Positions 1 to 12,380 of a stretch of 64,000 nucleotides of DNA are shown piece by piece; positions within the stretch are counted from its first letter, which is position 1; every line of letters begins with the position of its first letter. The notes under the pieces were generated by a model. That model made no database searches, was not told the origin of the DNA, and was given only the letters and a program-made list of their open reading frames with translations. The stretch is from Delphinus delphis (lineage: Eukaryota; Chordata; Mammalia; Artiodactyla; Delphinidae), in assembly GCF_949987515.2 (NCBI RefSeq), contig NC_082695.1, positions 88,680,104 through 88,744,103 on the forward strand, read 5' to 3'. The translations under genes and the position numbers were made by a program.

Positions 1-519
1 TGGCCTTCTGTCTCCTTTACCCAGTGCCACCAGGCAGGCGGGTGGTCTGTTGGGGGGAGGGCACTGGGGGAGAGGGGCTGCGGTCACCAAAGGCTGATGA
101 CCACACGCATCCTTTCCGCCCTAAAGTCAGAACCTCAGGAGCACGTGCACCACCCGGGCTTCCTCCTTTCAGGTCCAGCGCCCCAGGTACCAGGGCCTTC
201 CGCACATCCTGTCACTCCCGAGGTCACCCTGACACAGGAAGGGGATGGCCACGCCCACGGCCGCGCTTCTGCAGAGCAGCACAGACCTCCGTGGTGCGGC
301 CTGGCGTCTTTCCAACACTGCCTTTGCTGGCTGAGTCACCACAGCCCCACCAGGGACAATTCCCACTGGGGCCTTCTGCAACTTTTGCTGTTGTGCACAA
401 ATTCTCCAAGAACTAGCCCGATCAGCTAGGTACCCACACTGGTAAATCTTCCACATTCATAGCTGCTTCCCCAAGTGTTCTCACTTTCCCGAAAGTGATT
501 TCGAGTATCAACTATTTTA

Positions 520-660
520 GTCCTTCATGAGTTCATTCAATAAATATTTACTGAACTGAACTGCTGTAATTTTCCAAGCACACTGTCAGGTGCTGGGGAA
601 AGAAAGAAACAGGATACAGTCCTTGCCTTCAAGGCTGTCAGTCAAGTAGATGAGCTGGGC
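520..660 (-). repeat. L2 3' end fragment
   Basis: TCATTCAATAAATATTTACTG then a GTGCTGGGGA-type block and a CCTTGCCTTCAAGG-type block match the reverse of the L2 3' tail. It is diverged, as expected for an ancient repeat. Confidence 0.55.
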
Positions 661-1199
661 AAATTAAAACATCTGTGCATCACTGTCAGATGGCGGATGT
701 TTCTGGAGAAACATGGAGACAGTGGTCAGATAAAAGGAGGTTTAGAAGGCCAGCCTTTTAAAAGACAGCTGCAGTCATGTGTCCCATACCCAAGATAAGA
801 GGATCGAACACAAAAACAAAGGGTTAGTTAAAATCAGGTGTGACACAAACTTCAGCTTCTTGGAAGACAGAATCGTCTCCCTGTTCCTCCCCTATACACC
901 CTGGACATTACACAGAAACACAAGACTCTCAAAGGTGGGGAAAAGGCCACAGGAATGCCAGACTTGGAGCTGAAGAAGCAGGAAATGCCAGGAGGCCCCA
1001 GGAACAGGCTGTTCTCTGTGCAAAAGACCAGGAAGGGTGCAGCCTGGCAGAATAGGCAACTTTAGCCAATAACTGCTCTACTCCAAACAAAACAGAAAAA
1101 AAGGCAGCCCCACCACCACCCGTGATAGCAGAGGAGGGTGGAAATCCTAGACGTTTACTCCTGCCAGGCGTCCCAATCCCACCGCCAGGGTACTGTCAA

Positions 1200-2840
1200 G
1201 AAAGCCAGCTAAAACCAAAGGTCTAAGTAAGACCCAGAGTCTTATAAATAACGTGGAAATGTCCAGGTTTAAACTGGAAATCATCTGTCATATCAAGAAC
1301 CAAGAAGATCTCAAACAAAATTCTAAAAAGACAGTGTTTAGATGTCAAAACTGTGAGAAAAAGCAAAGATTTTCAAACAGCCGCTTTAAAACTGCTTCAA
1401 TGAGCAATTATGAATATGCTTGAAACAAATGAAAAAAGAGAGTTTCAGCAAAGAAACAAAAAGCTTCACAAAAGAAACAAATATGTAAAGAACCAAATGT
1501 AAGTTTTACTGTATTGAAAAATACAATAACCAAAGGAAACAGTCAGTAAATGGGCTCTCAGAGCACAGTGGCTGGAACACCGGAAAGAACCAGTGAACCA
1601 TAACAAAAAAAGAAACGATCTTAACAAAAGAATCATAGCAAATGACCTAACGTTCCACATCATCAGAGTCCTAGACAAGAGGGGTAAAGGGCAGGACTGA
1701 AAAAGTACTCAAAGACATAACAGCTGAAAACTTCCCCAAATTAGCAGGAAGTATAACCCTAGGGATTCAAGAAGCTGAGTGAATCCCAAACAGGACAGAT
1801 CCACACCAAGACACACGTCACAGTCAAACTTCTGGAAACTAAAGACCAAAAAAAAATCTCAAAAGCAGCTAGAGCAAAACAACACCTTACTTACAGGGGA
1901 AACAAACATCACAGTGGGTTTCTCCTCAGAAGCCACAGAGGCCAGAAGGAAGTGGCACATTCCTCAAGGGCTAAAAGAAATGAACTATCAACCTAGTTCA
2001 ACCTGTATCAGCAAAAATATCCTTCAGAGATGAAAGGGATATCAAGACATTCGCAGGTGAAGGAAAAGTAAAAAAATCTGCCACCACCTGAAATACCCTT
2101 AAAGGCTAGTTACAGGAGTTTCTCAAAACAGGAAAAAACAAAACAAAAACGAAAACAAGAAAAGAAGGCATCTTGGAACAGCAGGAAGGAAGGAAGAACA
2201 TCATAAGCAAAAATAAGGGTAAACACAATAGACATTCCTGTCCTCTTCAGTTTTGTGCATTATGTTGACTGAAGCAAAAATTACAATATTATCTGATGTG
2301 GTTCTAAATATGAATAGAGGAAATATTTAAGAAAATTATAAGTGGGGCTTCCCTGGTGGCGCAGTGGTTGGGAGTCCGCCTGCCGATGCAGGGGTCACAG
2401 GTTCGTGCCCCGGTCTGGGAGGATCCCACGTGCCGCGGAGGGGCTGGGCCCGTGGGCCATGGCCGCTGAGCCTGCGCGTCCGGAGCCTGTGCTCCGCGGC
2501 GGGGGAGGCGACAGCAGTGAGAGGCCCGCGTACCGCAAAAAAACAAAAAAAAAGAAAAAAAAAAAAGAAGGAACAAGGTTTGTTCATAGACGCTTCCAGG
2601 CCTGAATTCCCCATGCCTGGTGCTAAGAGTGTCCCTCTGCAAAGGAAAACAGGGTCCGGCTGCTGGGTCCTGAAAGGCCAATAAAGAGGCAAAGTTGGTG
2701 GGAAAAAAAAAAAAAAATTATAAGTGGAGGGAAACATCACATATATAAAATATACTACATTAAAAATATCACAAAGGGAGGTAGAGTTTCTACACTTCAC
2801 TAAAAAAATCTATACAGAGAGATACCCACTCAAAAACACC
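1200..2840 (+). mobile_element. Old L1 fragment, interrupted by a SINE composite
   Basis: Recognisable L1 body text includes the ATCCACACCAAGACACA block near 1798, AGCAGCTAGAGCAAA near 1865 and the CTGATGTGGTTCTAAATATG block near 2293, which continues after the insertion at 2714. Frames are broken throughout. It is interrupted by the element at 2346-2713. Confidence 0.7.
2346..2713 (+). mobile_element. CHR SINE with an extra polyadenylated 3' segment, one TSD pair
   Basis: A young CHR SINE (GGCTTCCCTGGTGGCGCAG start; B box GGTTCGTGCCC) runs to an A-rich tail ending near 2568. About 130 bases of unrelated sequence follow, containing AATAAA at 2680-2685 and a poly-A run from 2703. The 14-base duplication AAAATTATAAGTGG at 2332-2345 and 2714-2727 flanks the whole unit and nothing in between, so SINE and extra segment were inserted together. 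Confidence 0.85.
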
Positions 2841-2849
2841 ATAGATAAA

Positions 2850-3510
2850 TACTCATTAAACAATAACTCCCCATCCTCCCCTCTTCCTAGCCCCTGGCAA
2901 CCACCATTCGACTTTCTGTCTATGAATCTGATGACCCTCAGTCCCTCGTATAAGTGGAACCGTACGGTATTTGTCCTTTTGTGACTGAGCACGTCCTCAC
3001 GACTCCATGAAGTAACCTGTGTCAGAACTTCCTTCCTGTTAAGACTGAATAATATTCCATTGTATGGACAGACCACATTTTGTTTATCTATTCATCCACT
3101 GATGGACACTTGGGTTGCTTCCGTGTTTTACCTGTTATGAATAATGCTATTATGTTATGAACATGGGTGTACAATATCTCTTCAAGACCCTGCTTTCAAT
3201 TCTCTTGGTTATATGCCCAGAAGTAGAATTGCTGGGTCACACTGTAATTCTATTTTTAATATTTTGAGGAAATGCCATATTGCTTTCCACAGCAGCTGGA
3301 CCACTTTGCATTCCCACCAACAGAACACAAGAATTCCAATCTTTGCCCATCCTTTACCAACACTTGCTGTTCTGTTTTTCTGACAGTCACCATCCAAACG
3401 GGTGAGAGGTGGCATCTCACCGTAGTTTTCATTGTACAGGTCTTCCACCTCCTTGGTTAAGTTAATTCCTAAGCATTTTTTGCTTTTTGATGTTCTCATA
3501 AATGGAACTG
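2850..3510 (-). mobile_element. L1 3' part, antisense
   Basis: The plus strand reads the familiar reverse of L1 ORF2 and 3' end: AATATTCCATTGTATGGACA, GATGGACACTTGGGTTGCTT, then GCCCAGAAGTAGAATTGCTG. Translation is broken. Confidence 0.8.
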
Positions 3511-3799
3511 TGCCTGAGGGAGGCAGGGAGCGCCTGAGACCTGCTCTTGGTGGTGCTAAGGGGGAGGAGGCTGCCGCGTCGTTTCCTACATTAAAGGGCT
3601 TGAACCTTCTGCCTTCGGGAGACATCTGTGGACCCCGCCTCCCGTCCATGGCCCACAGTGAGCTGCTTCACGGGAGGGTCTCGGCTTCCCCTCACCTGTC
3701 GCACAGGAGCACAACTGCTTGTACGTCAAGAGGTCAGAAGACCAGCGTCCTAACCCGAAGCTGCTCTTGAACTGAAAGCGAAGCAGCAGATGTGCGCAT

Positions 3800-4526
<727 letters not shown>

Positions 4527-4704
4527 ACGTAAACCGTGGGCTCCATCTGCCTCCATTACGGCATTTCTGAAGGAGCCTTGATACAGATATTAGCTCCACA
4601 TAAAAGACACTAAAATCCTTAAATTCTTCCTAAGCAGTCTGAGGGTGCGCTGCGGGCTGGCCCAGAGCCGCTGGAGCCTCTCCCGGTTAGGGTCCCCATC
4701 CCTT

Positions 4705-4870
4705 CCCTCTGCAACCTTGGATTAATTTCGTTTCTCCATTTCCTCAGATGTAATAGAGGAACAATAGTTCCTACCTCCTAGGGTTGTTTTATTGGTTAAA
4801 TGAGTTTATCTTATGAATCTCAAAAGTACCCAGCCCACAGTAAGGGCCCAGTAAAAATGTACGATATCAC
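4705..4870 (+). repeat. MIR fragment
   Basis: CCATTTCCTCAGATGTAATA, CTACCTCCTAGGGTTGTTTT and a CCAGCCCACAGTAAG-like tail follow the order of the MIR 3' half. Confidence 0.65.
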
Positions 4871-6084
4871 CACACACTCAGCTGGTACGATGTTATCGTT
4901 TGCCGCACAGACGTGTCCTGCCGACACCAAGTTCACAAGCACTCACACAATGAGCAGTCCACACGAGCTTCCTGGGCTCGGGCAGAGACACGCGGGGGTC
5001 CTGGGCACAGACGTGGTGGCCGGGAAGGTCAGGGAACGGGGATAAACACGGAGGGAGTCGGGGAGGGTGTGACGTGCCGAGCCTGACCCCGTCCTTAGAC
5101 TGGTAAGGTCCAGAGCCCGGCACCCCTTCGGGAAAAGGCCCAGCAAGGGCTGCCAGCACGGGCGAGGCCACCAGGAGTCGGCCGTCCAGGGGGCCGGGAG
5201 GCGCCGTGGGGGAGGGTCCAGGCTGCACCACACGCCCCGTCCCCCACATCCAGGTCTCCCACTACCTAACCCCACGTGAGGACACTGTGGGCATCGGAGC
5301 TGGGAAGGGGGAGGGCAGGCAGGGGCGCCAGAGGCGGAATGGACACGGCCTGCGGCTCTGAGGTCCCCTCCCTGAGGACCTCAGGGTCCTGCGCCTGGCT
5401 GCTCCCTGAAGAGGCCCCGGCTGCAGTGTGTGGCCCTGCGTGTGTGGGGGCAGGACACGGAACAGCGGGCCCACGCGCAGGCGTCCAAGACAGAGGGCCT
5501 GAGAGGGTGTGGCAGGGCAGGACGCGCAGGCCTGCCGAATTAGGTCCTGTCTTTGTGCCCGAGGAGCAGGGAGAACACGGTCAGGGCTGAGAGCTCGGGC
5601 AGGACAGGGACAGCTGAGGACACCAGGTGAGTGTGCGGGGACTTCAGAAAGCTGGGTCTGTGGTCAATCGATCGGAAGCCTTTCTATCTTAGGTTCTCGG
5701 GGAGCAAGTCAGTTGGTAAATGACTACCAGGAAACCTGTGTCAAAAAGTTTCTGAGAAGAGACCGAGGTTGGGCCCCTACCTTCATGTGCAAAAATTAAC
5801 TCAAAATGGACCAAAGACTAAACATACTAGATAAAACTAGAAAACTCTTAGAAGAAAATACAGGGAGAAAGCATCATGACACTGAGTTTGTTAGCGATTT
5901 CTTAGATATACCAAAAGTACAGGCAACAAATGCAAAAACAGATAAATCTTAAACTTCTGTGCTTCTAGGCAAAAAGCTCCTTGATGTGGGTCTTGGCAAC
6001 GATTTTTTGGATGTGATTCCAAAAGCACAAGCAACGAAAGCAAAAATAAACAAGTGAAATTACATCGAACTAAAAAGCCTCTGC

Positions 6085-6280
6085 AACTCATAGATATAAA
6101 GAACAAACTAGTAGTTACGGTGGGGGGCTGCGTCCAATACAGGGGTGGGAGGGTGCAAGGTACAAACTACTGGGTGTAAGATCAGCTACAGGGATGTACT
6201 GTACAACACAGGGAGTATAGCCAATACTTTGTAAATGGAGTGCAACCTTTAAAACTTTAATGGAAAAAGAAACAAAGAAA
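6085..6280 (+). mobile_element. L1 3' end inserted within an older L1
   Basis: The segment from AGAACAAACTAGTAGTTACG to GTGCAACCTTTAAAACTTTA is the L1 3' UTR text seen elsewhere in such genomes. The host L1 word AAAAGCYTCTGCA is present on both sides (6074-6086 and 6280-6292), fitting a target-site duplication. Confidence 0.65.
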
Positions 6281-6442
6281 AAGCTTCTGCAGAGCAGAAG
6301 AAACAATCGGCAACACAAAAAGGCAAACTATGGAATGGGAGGAAATATTTACTACCTTGTAAGGGGTTAATATCCAAAATGTATACACAACCAGACCACT
6401 CAACATCCAAAAACAAACAACTCCATTAAAAATGGGCAGAAT

Positions 6443-6925
6443 GGGACTTCCCTGGTGGCGCAATCATTGGGAATCCGCCTGCCAGTGCAGGGGATACGGG
6501 TTCAAGCCCTGGTCCGGGATGATCCCACATGCCATGGAGCAACTAAGCCCGTGCGCCACAACTACTGAGCCTGTGCTCTAGAGCCCGCGAGCCACAACTA
6601 CTGAAGCCCGTGCGCCACAACTACCAAGCCTGTGCTCTAGAGCCCGCGAGCCACAACTACTGAAGCCCGTGCGCCACAACTACCGAGGCTGCGCTCTAGA
6701 GCCTGCAAGCCACAACTACTGAGCCCACGAGCCACAACTACTGAAGCCTGTGTGCTAGAGCCCGTGCTCCGCAACAAAAGAAGCCACCGCAATGAGAATA
6801 CCGTGCACTGCAACAAAGAGTAGCCCCGCTCGCCACAACTAGAGAAAACCGGCACAGCAACGGAGACCCAACACAGCCAAAAATAAATAAATGAATGAAT
6901 AAATTTATTAAAAAATAAAAAAATA
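6443..6925 (+). mobile_element. CHR-type SINE with internal 59 bp expansion
   Basis: The head is GGGACTTCCCTGGTGGCGCA, followed by the B-box region GGTTCAAGCCC and an AAATAAAT tail. The body is longer than its relatives because a 59-base block starting GCCTGTGCTCTAGAG recurs at 6569, 6628 and 6687. Short duplicated L1 words (ATGGGCAGAATGG and GTGGGCAGAGG) flank it. Confidence 0.9.
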
Positions 6926-9281
6926 AAAATGAAAGTGGGCAGAGGAATTGAATAAAAGTTTTTCCAAAGAAGACATACAAGTGGGCGACAGGTACATGAA
7001 AAGATGTCCAATATCACTAATCATCAGGGAAATGCAAATCAGAACCACAATGAGATGTCACCTCACACCTGTCAGAATGGCCATCATCAAAAAGACAAGG
7101 AATAACAAGTGTTGGCGAGGAGGCGGGAAGAGGGAGCCCGTGCACTGCCGGTGGGGATGTGAATTGGCGCAGCCGCTGCGGAGAACAGGACGGCAGTTTC
7201 TCAACAAATTAAACACAGAATTACTGTATGGTCCAGCAATTCCACTTCCGGGCATACACCCGAAAGAACCGAAAACAGGTACTCGAAGAGATATTTGTAC
7301 ACCCAGTCCTGAGGCTACAGGACGTCAGCGCGAGCTTGGACAGAAGAATGGTGCCCAGAGAGGGGCCGTGCCAGAGCCACGGCATCTCTGCGCGCCCCCC
7401 ACCCGCAGGGAGGGTCAGGCCTGGGGCTTCACCTTGGCTTCAGGGAGGCCGCAGGGGGCCCACCTGGCCACCTCCGACTTCTCGCTAGCTCTCTTCAGGC
7501 CATCCCGGGCCCCTGGTCTGCCGGTCCACATCCCGCTGCGTCACAGGCAGGTTCTGCAAAGCCGTTGTAGCCAAAAAACCATCCACACAAATGCCAGAAA
7601 CGGCACAGCGAATGTCGAGGTCACCCCACAGGCGCTCGGGGGAGTCCGCGTCCTGTCAGCCCCCTGCTCCGCTGACGCTGAGGACAGCACCCCTCCCTGC
7701 GTTCACCACGACAGACTGCCAGGAGGGACACAAGGACCAGAAGCGGGTCACGATGGGGGGGACGGCGTCCGTGGGAGCGCGGAGGGGCCGGGAGCCCCGC
7801 TGCCACCTCCAGAGAGCTCGCTCACATGGCTGCCGTTCGCCAGAGCGCCTGGCTGTATTAAGTCTGTCGAGCAATCTGCGTTTACGCTCGAAAACACAAA
7901 GCTGCATTTTATGGAATGAAGCTCATCTGTGGCAGAAAACACAGCCTCTTGGATACATTTGTAAAGAATTCCTTTTGAAAGCAAGGACTATGTACAGGCA
8001 CATGAGCCCCCAGCAGGACGGACGGATCGGCCTCCTCCCATCAGCCTGGCACCAGCCAGGGGGCCCTGGGCGGGCGAGCCGGCAGGACGCACAGCGCGCG
8101 CCAGCTCCCGGGACTCGATGCTCAGGAAACTGCCCCCTCCGAAGGATTAGGCGCCAACAATTCACTTCGAGAACCCAGGAGACACGGCCCTTTTCACCGT
8201 GACTCACCGTGGTGACCTGTGGAAATGAGCGTAATTCCTGCCGTTCAGGTTTATAAAACTTCAACCACGTGGGTCAGAGTCCAACAGCAGCGCTCAGGCA
8301 TCCCAGCTGTCAAATTCTCATCCGACAGCCCCTCGCCCAAGCATCCACTGCTGTGGTGGTGACGAGGGTCCGGGCTGCGCACCTCAGCCACTGCAGTCGC
8401 TGGGACGCGCCCCTTCAGTAAACCCGACCTGAGACCCGCACCCACCTGCTGCAGCTGAAGTGCTGTCCCCGCGCAAGGACCCCACTCGGAACCAGCCGGC
8501 AGCCCGGGCGAGTGGGTGAGTGACGCGGGCGGGCACAGAGGCGGGCGGGGCGGGGGCGGGGGGGGGGGGGACGTGAGGGCGGCCCGGCAGCGCCACCGGG
8601 CCCCGCGTCTGAGTGCGGGGGCTTGGAAACAAAAAGTCATGCAGCTCGCTCACAGGTCTATGCTCAGGAAGAGGTGGGCCCAAGTAAGCATGTTCTGAAC
8701 GAGTAACTCAAGGTGTCTCCTCAAAGGGCCCGAATGACTGTAACAGGCAGCATCACCAACAAGCATGGATTCCCAACGAGGTGGAAAGCTGCCCAATTCA
8801 ACGCTCATTTGGCAAACAGCACTTGGCCGCCTCAGAGAACAAGATCCAAGAGGTCGATGCCTCCAAGGCCACTGCTGCACAGGGACCGCCGCACGGGGAC
8901 CGCCACACGCCCTCCGGGGGGTGAGGACAAAGGTCCCTGAGAACGGGAAAGGGCAGGAGGAAGTGTGGCTCAGAGGAGGTGGGATAGGAGCTAGTCATCG
9001 GGGACAGAGGACCTGTCATGATCAATGCCCACTTCCCAGAAGTCTGCCTCTGCCTGTATCACAAGCAGGGGAATCGTCTCTTCCAGGAGCTGCATTGACC
9101 ACTGTTTCTGAAGTTCCAGGGAAACGTGCCAGCACCCGGGAGCACCTGGCCCTTTACGAGATACAGCAGTGAACTGCCAGAGGAAGGAAAAAGGACCCTC
9201 ACGTGCATTTTCACAAAAGTTACCATGTATCTGAGACAAAAGAGGAAGGCAAAGTGTGATGAGATCAAGAAGATGAGAGCT

Positions 9282-9640
9282 GGGCTTCCCTGGCGGCGCA
9301 GTGGTTAAGAATCCGCCTGCCAGTGCAGGGGAGACGGGTTCGAGCCCTGGTCCGGGAAGATCCCACACGGTGCGGAGCAACTAAGCCCGTGCGCCACAGC
9401 TACTGAGCTGCACTCTAGAGCCTGTGAGCCACAACTACTGAGCCCACGTGCCACAACTACTGAAACCCGCGCGCCTAGAGCCAGTGCTCTGCGAAAGAGA
9501 AGCCACTGCAGTGAGAAGCCTGTGCACTGCAACGAAGAGTAGCCCCCCGGTTGCCGCAACTAGAGAAAACCCACGCGCAGCAACAAAGACCCAACGCAGC
9601 CAAAAATAAATAAAATTAATTAATTAAAAAAAGAAGAAGA
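9282..9640 (+). mobile_element. CHR-type SINE
   Basis: Full-length long type: GGGCTTCCCTGGCGGCGCAG head, GGTTCGAGCCC B box, CCACAACTACTGAGCC repeats and an AAATAAAT-rich tail. AGATGAGAGC and AGACGAGAGC flank it as a diverged duplication. Confidence 0.93.
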
Positions 9641-10275
9641 AGACGAGAGCCCCACAGATGCCCAGTTGTGTTTCCATGGCAACAGCGTGACTTGATGCAC
9701 GTGGGCTTCAGATGCGGTCACTGTCCCTCTCTGTGGCCCATCCAACCCCATCCAAGCCTGTCAACTCACTCAGCCTATGATGTTCACTGAAAATCAAGGC
9801 ACAGGCCCTTCCTAAAAAACAGGCACCGGTAAGCCGAGCACACCCTAAGCCGTTTACCACAAACGGAGCCATCTAAGCGGGGCCCCCCAGAGCAGCAGGG
9901 GGACAGCTGGTGCCCCTAGCGGGGAGGGGTGGGGACTCCCTGGGACACCCACAGTGGCAGCTCGCACCAGAGCAAAGGAGCGGAGCGAACAGCCCGTCAC
10001 AGTCACCACCGCCCTGAGAAGAAAGGTTAATCATCCTTCCACTCTGGCAAATTCCAGGCTGTAGGACAGGAACAAAAACCCATACTAGCTGGGCATTTAC
10101 ACCTAAGCGGCTAGCGGTGCTTAGAAGAATACAAAGGCCAGAAAAGTGAGAACTGAGCTGCCACTTCTCTTTCCAGCCAAGATGGGGCAAAGGGGCCACA
10201 TTTACTCTCCCAAACAACCAAAACACGGTCAAAATACGCGGAGTTTTGGACCAAAAATGGGCAAAATACATCCTT

Positions 10276-10476
10276 GTAAGACCCTGGACACTGGGCGTGA
10301 AGGACAGTGACCTCTGAGATGGGAAGCAGGCGTGGTGCGCCCCAACCTGTCCCAGTTGTACCCTGCGAGTTCCCAGTAAGACCCTGGAAATTGGGCAGCG
10401 AAGGACAGTGACCTCTGAGATGGGAAGCAGGCGTGGTGCGCCCCAAACTGTCCCAGTTGTATCCTGCGAGTTCCCA
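10276..10476. repeat. Tandem duplication, 100 bp unit
   Basis: Two copies, starting GTAAGACCCTGGA at 10276 and 10376 and ending CCTGCGAGTTCCCA, differ at only a few positions. Confidence 0.9.
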
Positions 10477-10830
10477 GGACACGGGACAGGAAGTGGGCCC
10501 CTCACAGCCAAGCCGGCAGACAGCCTGGGTGAACGAGCTGGTCTGGGAATGAACAGGTGGAGTGCGCAGGTCTCGGAGCTGGAGGGAGGGCCGTGTGGGG
10601 GCCAAGCGCCTGCAGAATGGCCCTGAAGGACTCGGCGGGGCCCCCACCAGCGAGGGAACCAAGAGGGTTCACATTAGCATCCCTCACCCCAGCCAGCCTG
10701 GGAAACCTCAAAACACACAGGCGTTAGGCAGAGCACAGGGGCAACTTGCCCCAGCAGTAGGGAACAGGCTGGGCACTGCTTTGGTTCCGCTGAACTAATC
10801 TTAAAAGCAAGATCTAAGAAGATCAAACTG

Positions 10831-11228
10831 GGACGTCCCTGGAGGTCCAGAGGTAAAGAATCTGCCTTACAGTGCAGGGGACGCACGTTCGATCCCTGGT
10901 CAGGGAACTAAGACCCCACAAGCCACGGGGCAACTAAGTCCGCGTGCCACAGCTACTGAGCTCACCCGCCTCAACTTAGAGCCCGTGAGCTGCACGCACT
11001 ACAGAGCCCACACACTCTGGAACCCATGCACCACGACTACAGAGCCCACAGGCCCCGGAACCTGCGTGCCACAACTAGAGAAGAGAAAACCCACATGCCA
11101 CAACTAGAGAGAAGCCCATGCACCACAACGAAACATCCCGCCTGCCTCAACGAAGATCCTGCGTGCTGCAACTAAGACCTGATGCAGCCAAAAATAAACA
11201 AGATAAATAAATCTTTTTTAAAAATAAA
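10831..11228 (+). mobile_element. CHR-type SINE (variant head)
   Basis: Head GGACGTCCCTGGAGGTCCAG, B box GTTCGATCCC, tail AAATAAACAAGATAAATAAA. The 12-base duplication AAGATCAAACTG lies at 10819-10830 and 11229-11240. Confidence 0.93.
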
Positions 11229-11364
11229 AAGATCAAACTGTTTCCAAGTTACTTAACTGCACCCTAGAACAAAGCTCAAGAAAATCTATAGGCCCACAAA
11301 AATATCCATCACTCAGCAAAGTAAAATTCACAATGTCTGGCATCCAATCAAAAATGACCATTGG

Positions 11365-11718
11365 GGGCTTCCCTGGTGGCGCAGTGGTTAAGAATCCACC
11401 TGCCAGTGCAGGGGACAAGGGTTCCAGCCCTGGTCCGGGAAGATCCCACGTGCCACAGAGCAACTAAGCCCGTGCACCACAACTACTGAGCCTGTGCTCT
11501 AGAGCCCATGAGCCACAACTACTGAGCCCGCGTGCCACAACTACTGAAGCCTGCATGCCTAGAGCCCGTGCTCCGCAACAAGAGAAGCCACCGCAATGAG
11601 AAGCCCGCGCATCACAACGAAGAGTAGCCCCTGCTCGCTGCAACTAGAGAAAGCCCGTGTGCAGCAACGAAGACCCAATGCAGCCGAAAATAAAATAAAT
11701 TAAATAAATCAATTTAAA
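11365..11718 (+). mobile_element. CHR-type SINE
   Basis: Full-length long type with GGGCTTCCCTGGTGGCGCAG head and AAATAAAT tail. AAAATGACCATTGG and AAAATGACCACTGG flank it. Confidence 0.93.
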
Positions 11719-12380
11719 AAAATGACCACTGGAAATGGTAAATAAGTGGGTGAATATATATGATTTTTTTCGTATCATTTAAATCTTATTAATAGATAAG
11801 TGACTATTTAAACAAAATAAGAGCAATGTCGCATGGGGCTTTAGCACATGAAAAGTTAACTGTATGACAATTACACTAAGGTAGGCAGGGGATAAACAAA
11901 AGTGTGCTTTTCCCTAAGATCAAGAACAAAGCAAGTATGCTCACTCTTACCACTTCTAATCAACACTGCTGGAGTTTCTATCCAGAGCAACCCGGCAAAA
12001 AAAAAAAAAAAAGAAAGAAGTAGAAGGCATCCAGGTGGGAAAGGAAGAAGTAAAACTATCCCTTTTTGCAGATGACGTGATCTGCATCATGGATTAGATC
12101 CATCAGAATGTATAAATGAGTTCAGCAAGGTTGCAGGCTATCAGATCGATACACAAAAGTAACTTGCATTTCTACATACTAGCAATGAACAATCAGAAAC
12201 TGAGATTTAATAAACAATACCATACATGATACGGTAATAAAAAAATATGAAGTACTTAGGGATAAATCTGACACTGTGCAAGATGGGCACACTGAAAACT
12301 ACAAAACATTGCTGAGGGAAATGAAAGCAGACGTAAGTGGAGAGCTACACGGTGCTTCTGCGCTGGCGTCTCAACACTGC

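Larger units (their letters stand above)
5770..7325 (+). mobile_element. L1 ORF2 and 3' end with two nested insertions
   Basis: L1 text runs from TTAACTCAAAATGGACCAAA to the CCACAATGAGATGTCACCTC block near 7048 and the CCAGCAATTCCACTTC block near 7232. It is split by a second L1 3' piece (about 6085-6280) and by a SINE (6443-6925). The nested order dates it as older than both. Confidence 0.8.
10136..12300 (+). mobile_element. Probable L1 5' region, interrupted by two SINEs
   Basis: CAGCCAAGATGGGGCAAAG near 10176, the CTCAAGAAAATCTATA block at 11275 and the AGATGACGTGATCTGCATCA block at 12069 fit the order of an L1 5' end, ORF1 and ORF2 on the plus strand. A 100 bp duplicated block lies in the leading part, a position where L1 5' UTRs often carry tandem units. 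Assignment of the first kilobase is tentative. Confidence 0.5.

Noticed and set aside
2346..2400. tRNA gene suggested by A-box and B-box words in the SINE heads
   Set aside because: These are the internal promoter boxes of tRNA-derived SINEs; no cloverleaf with an anticodon arm is formed and copies are dispersed.
6948..7919. Longest open frame (323 codons), plus strand
   Set aside because: Its first third is L1 3' end in a non-coding register, and the rest is GC-rich DNA without any domain. Two other frames on the same strand are open over the same part.
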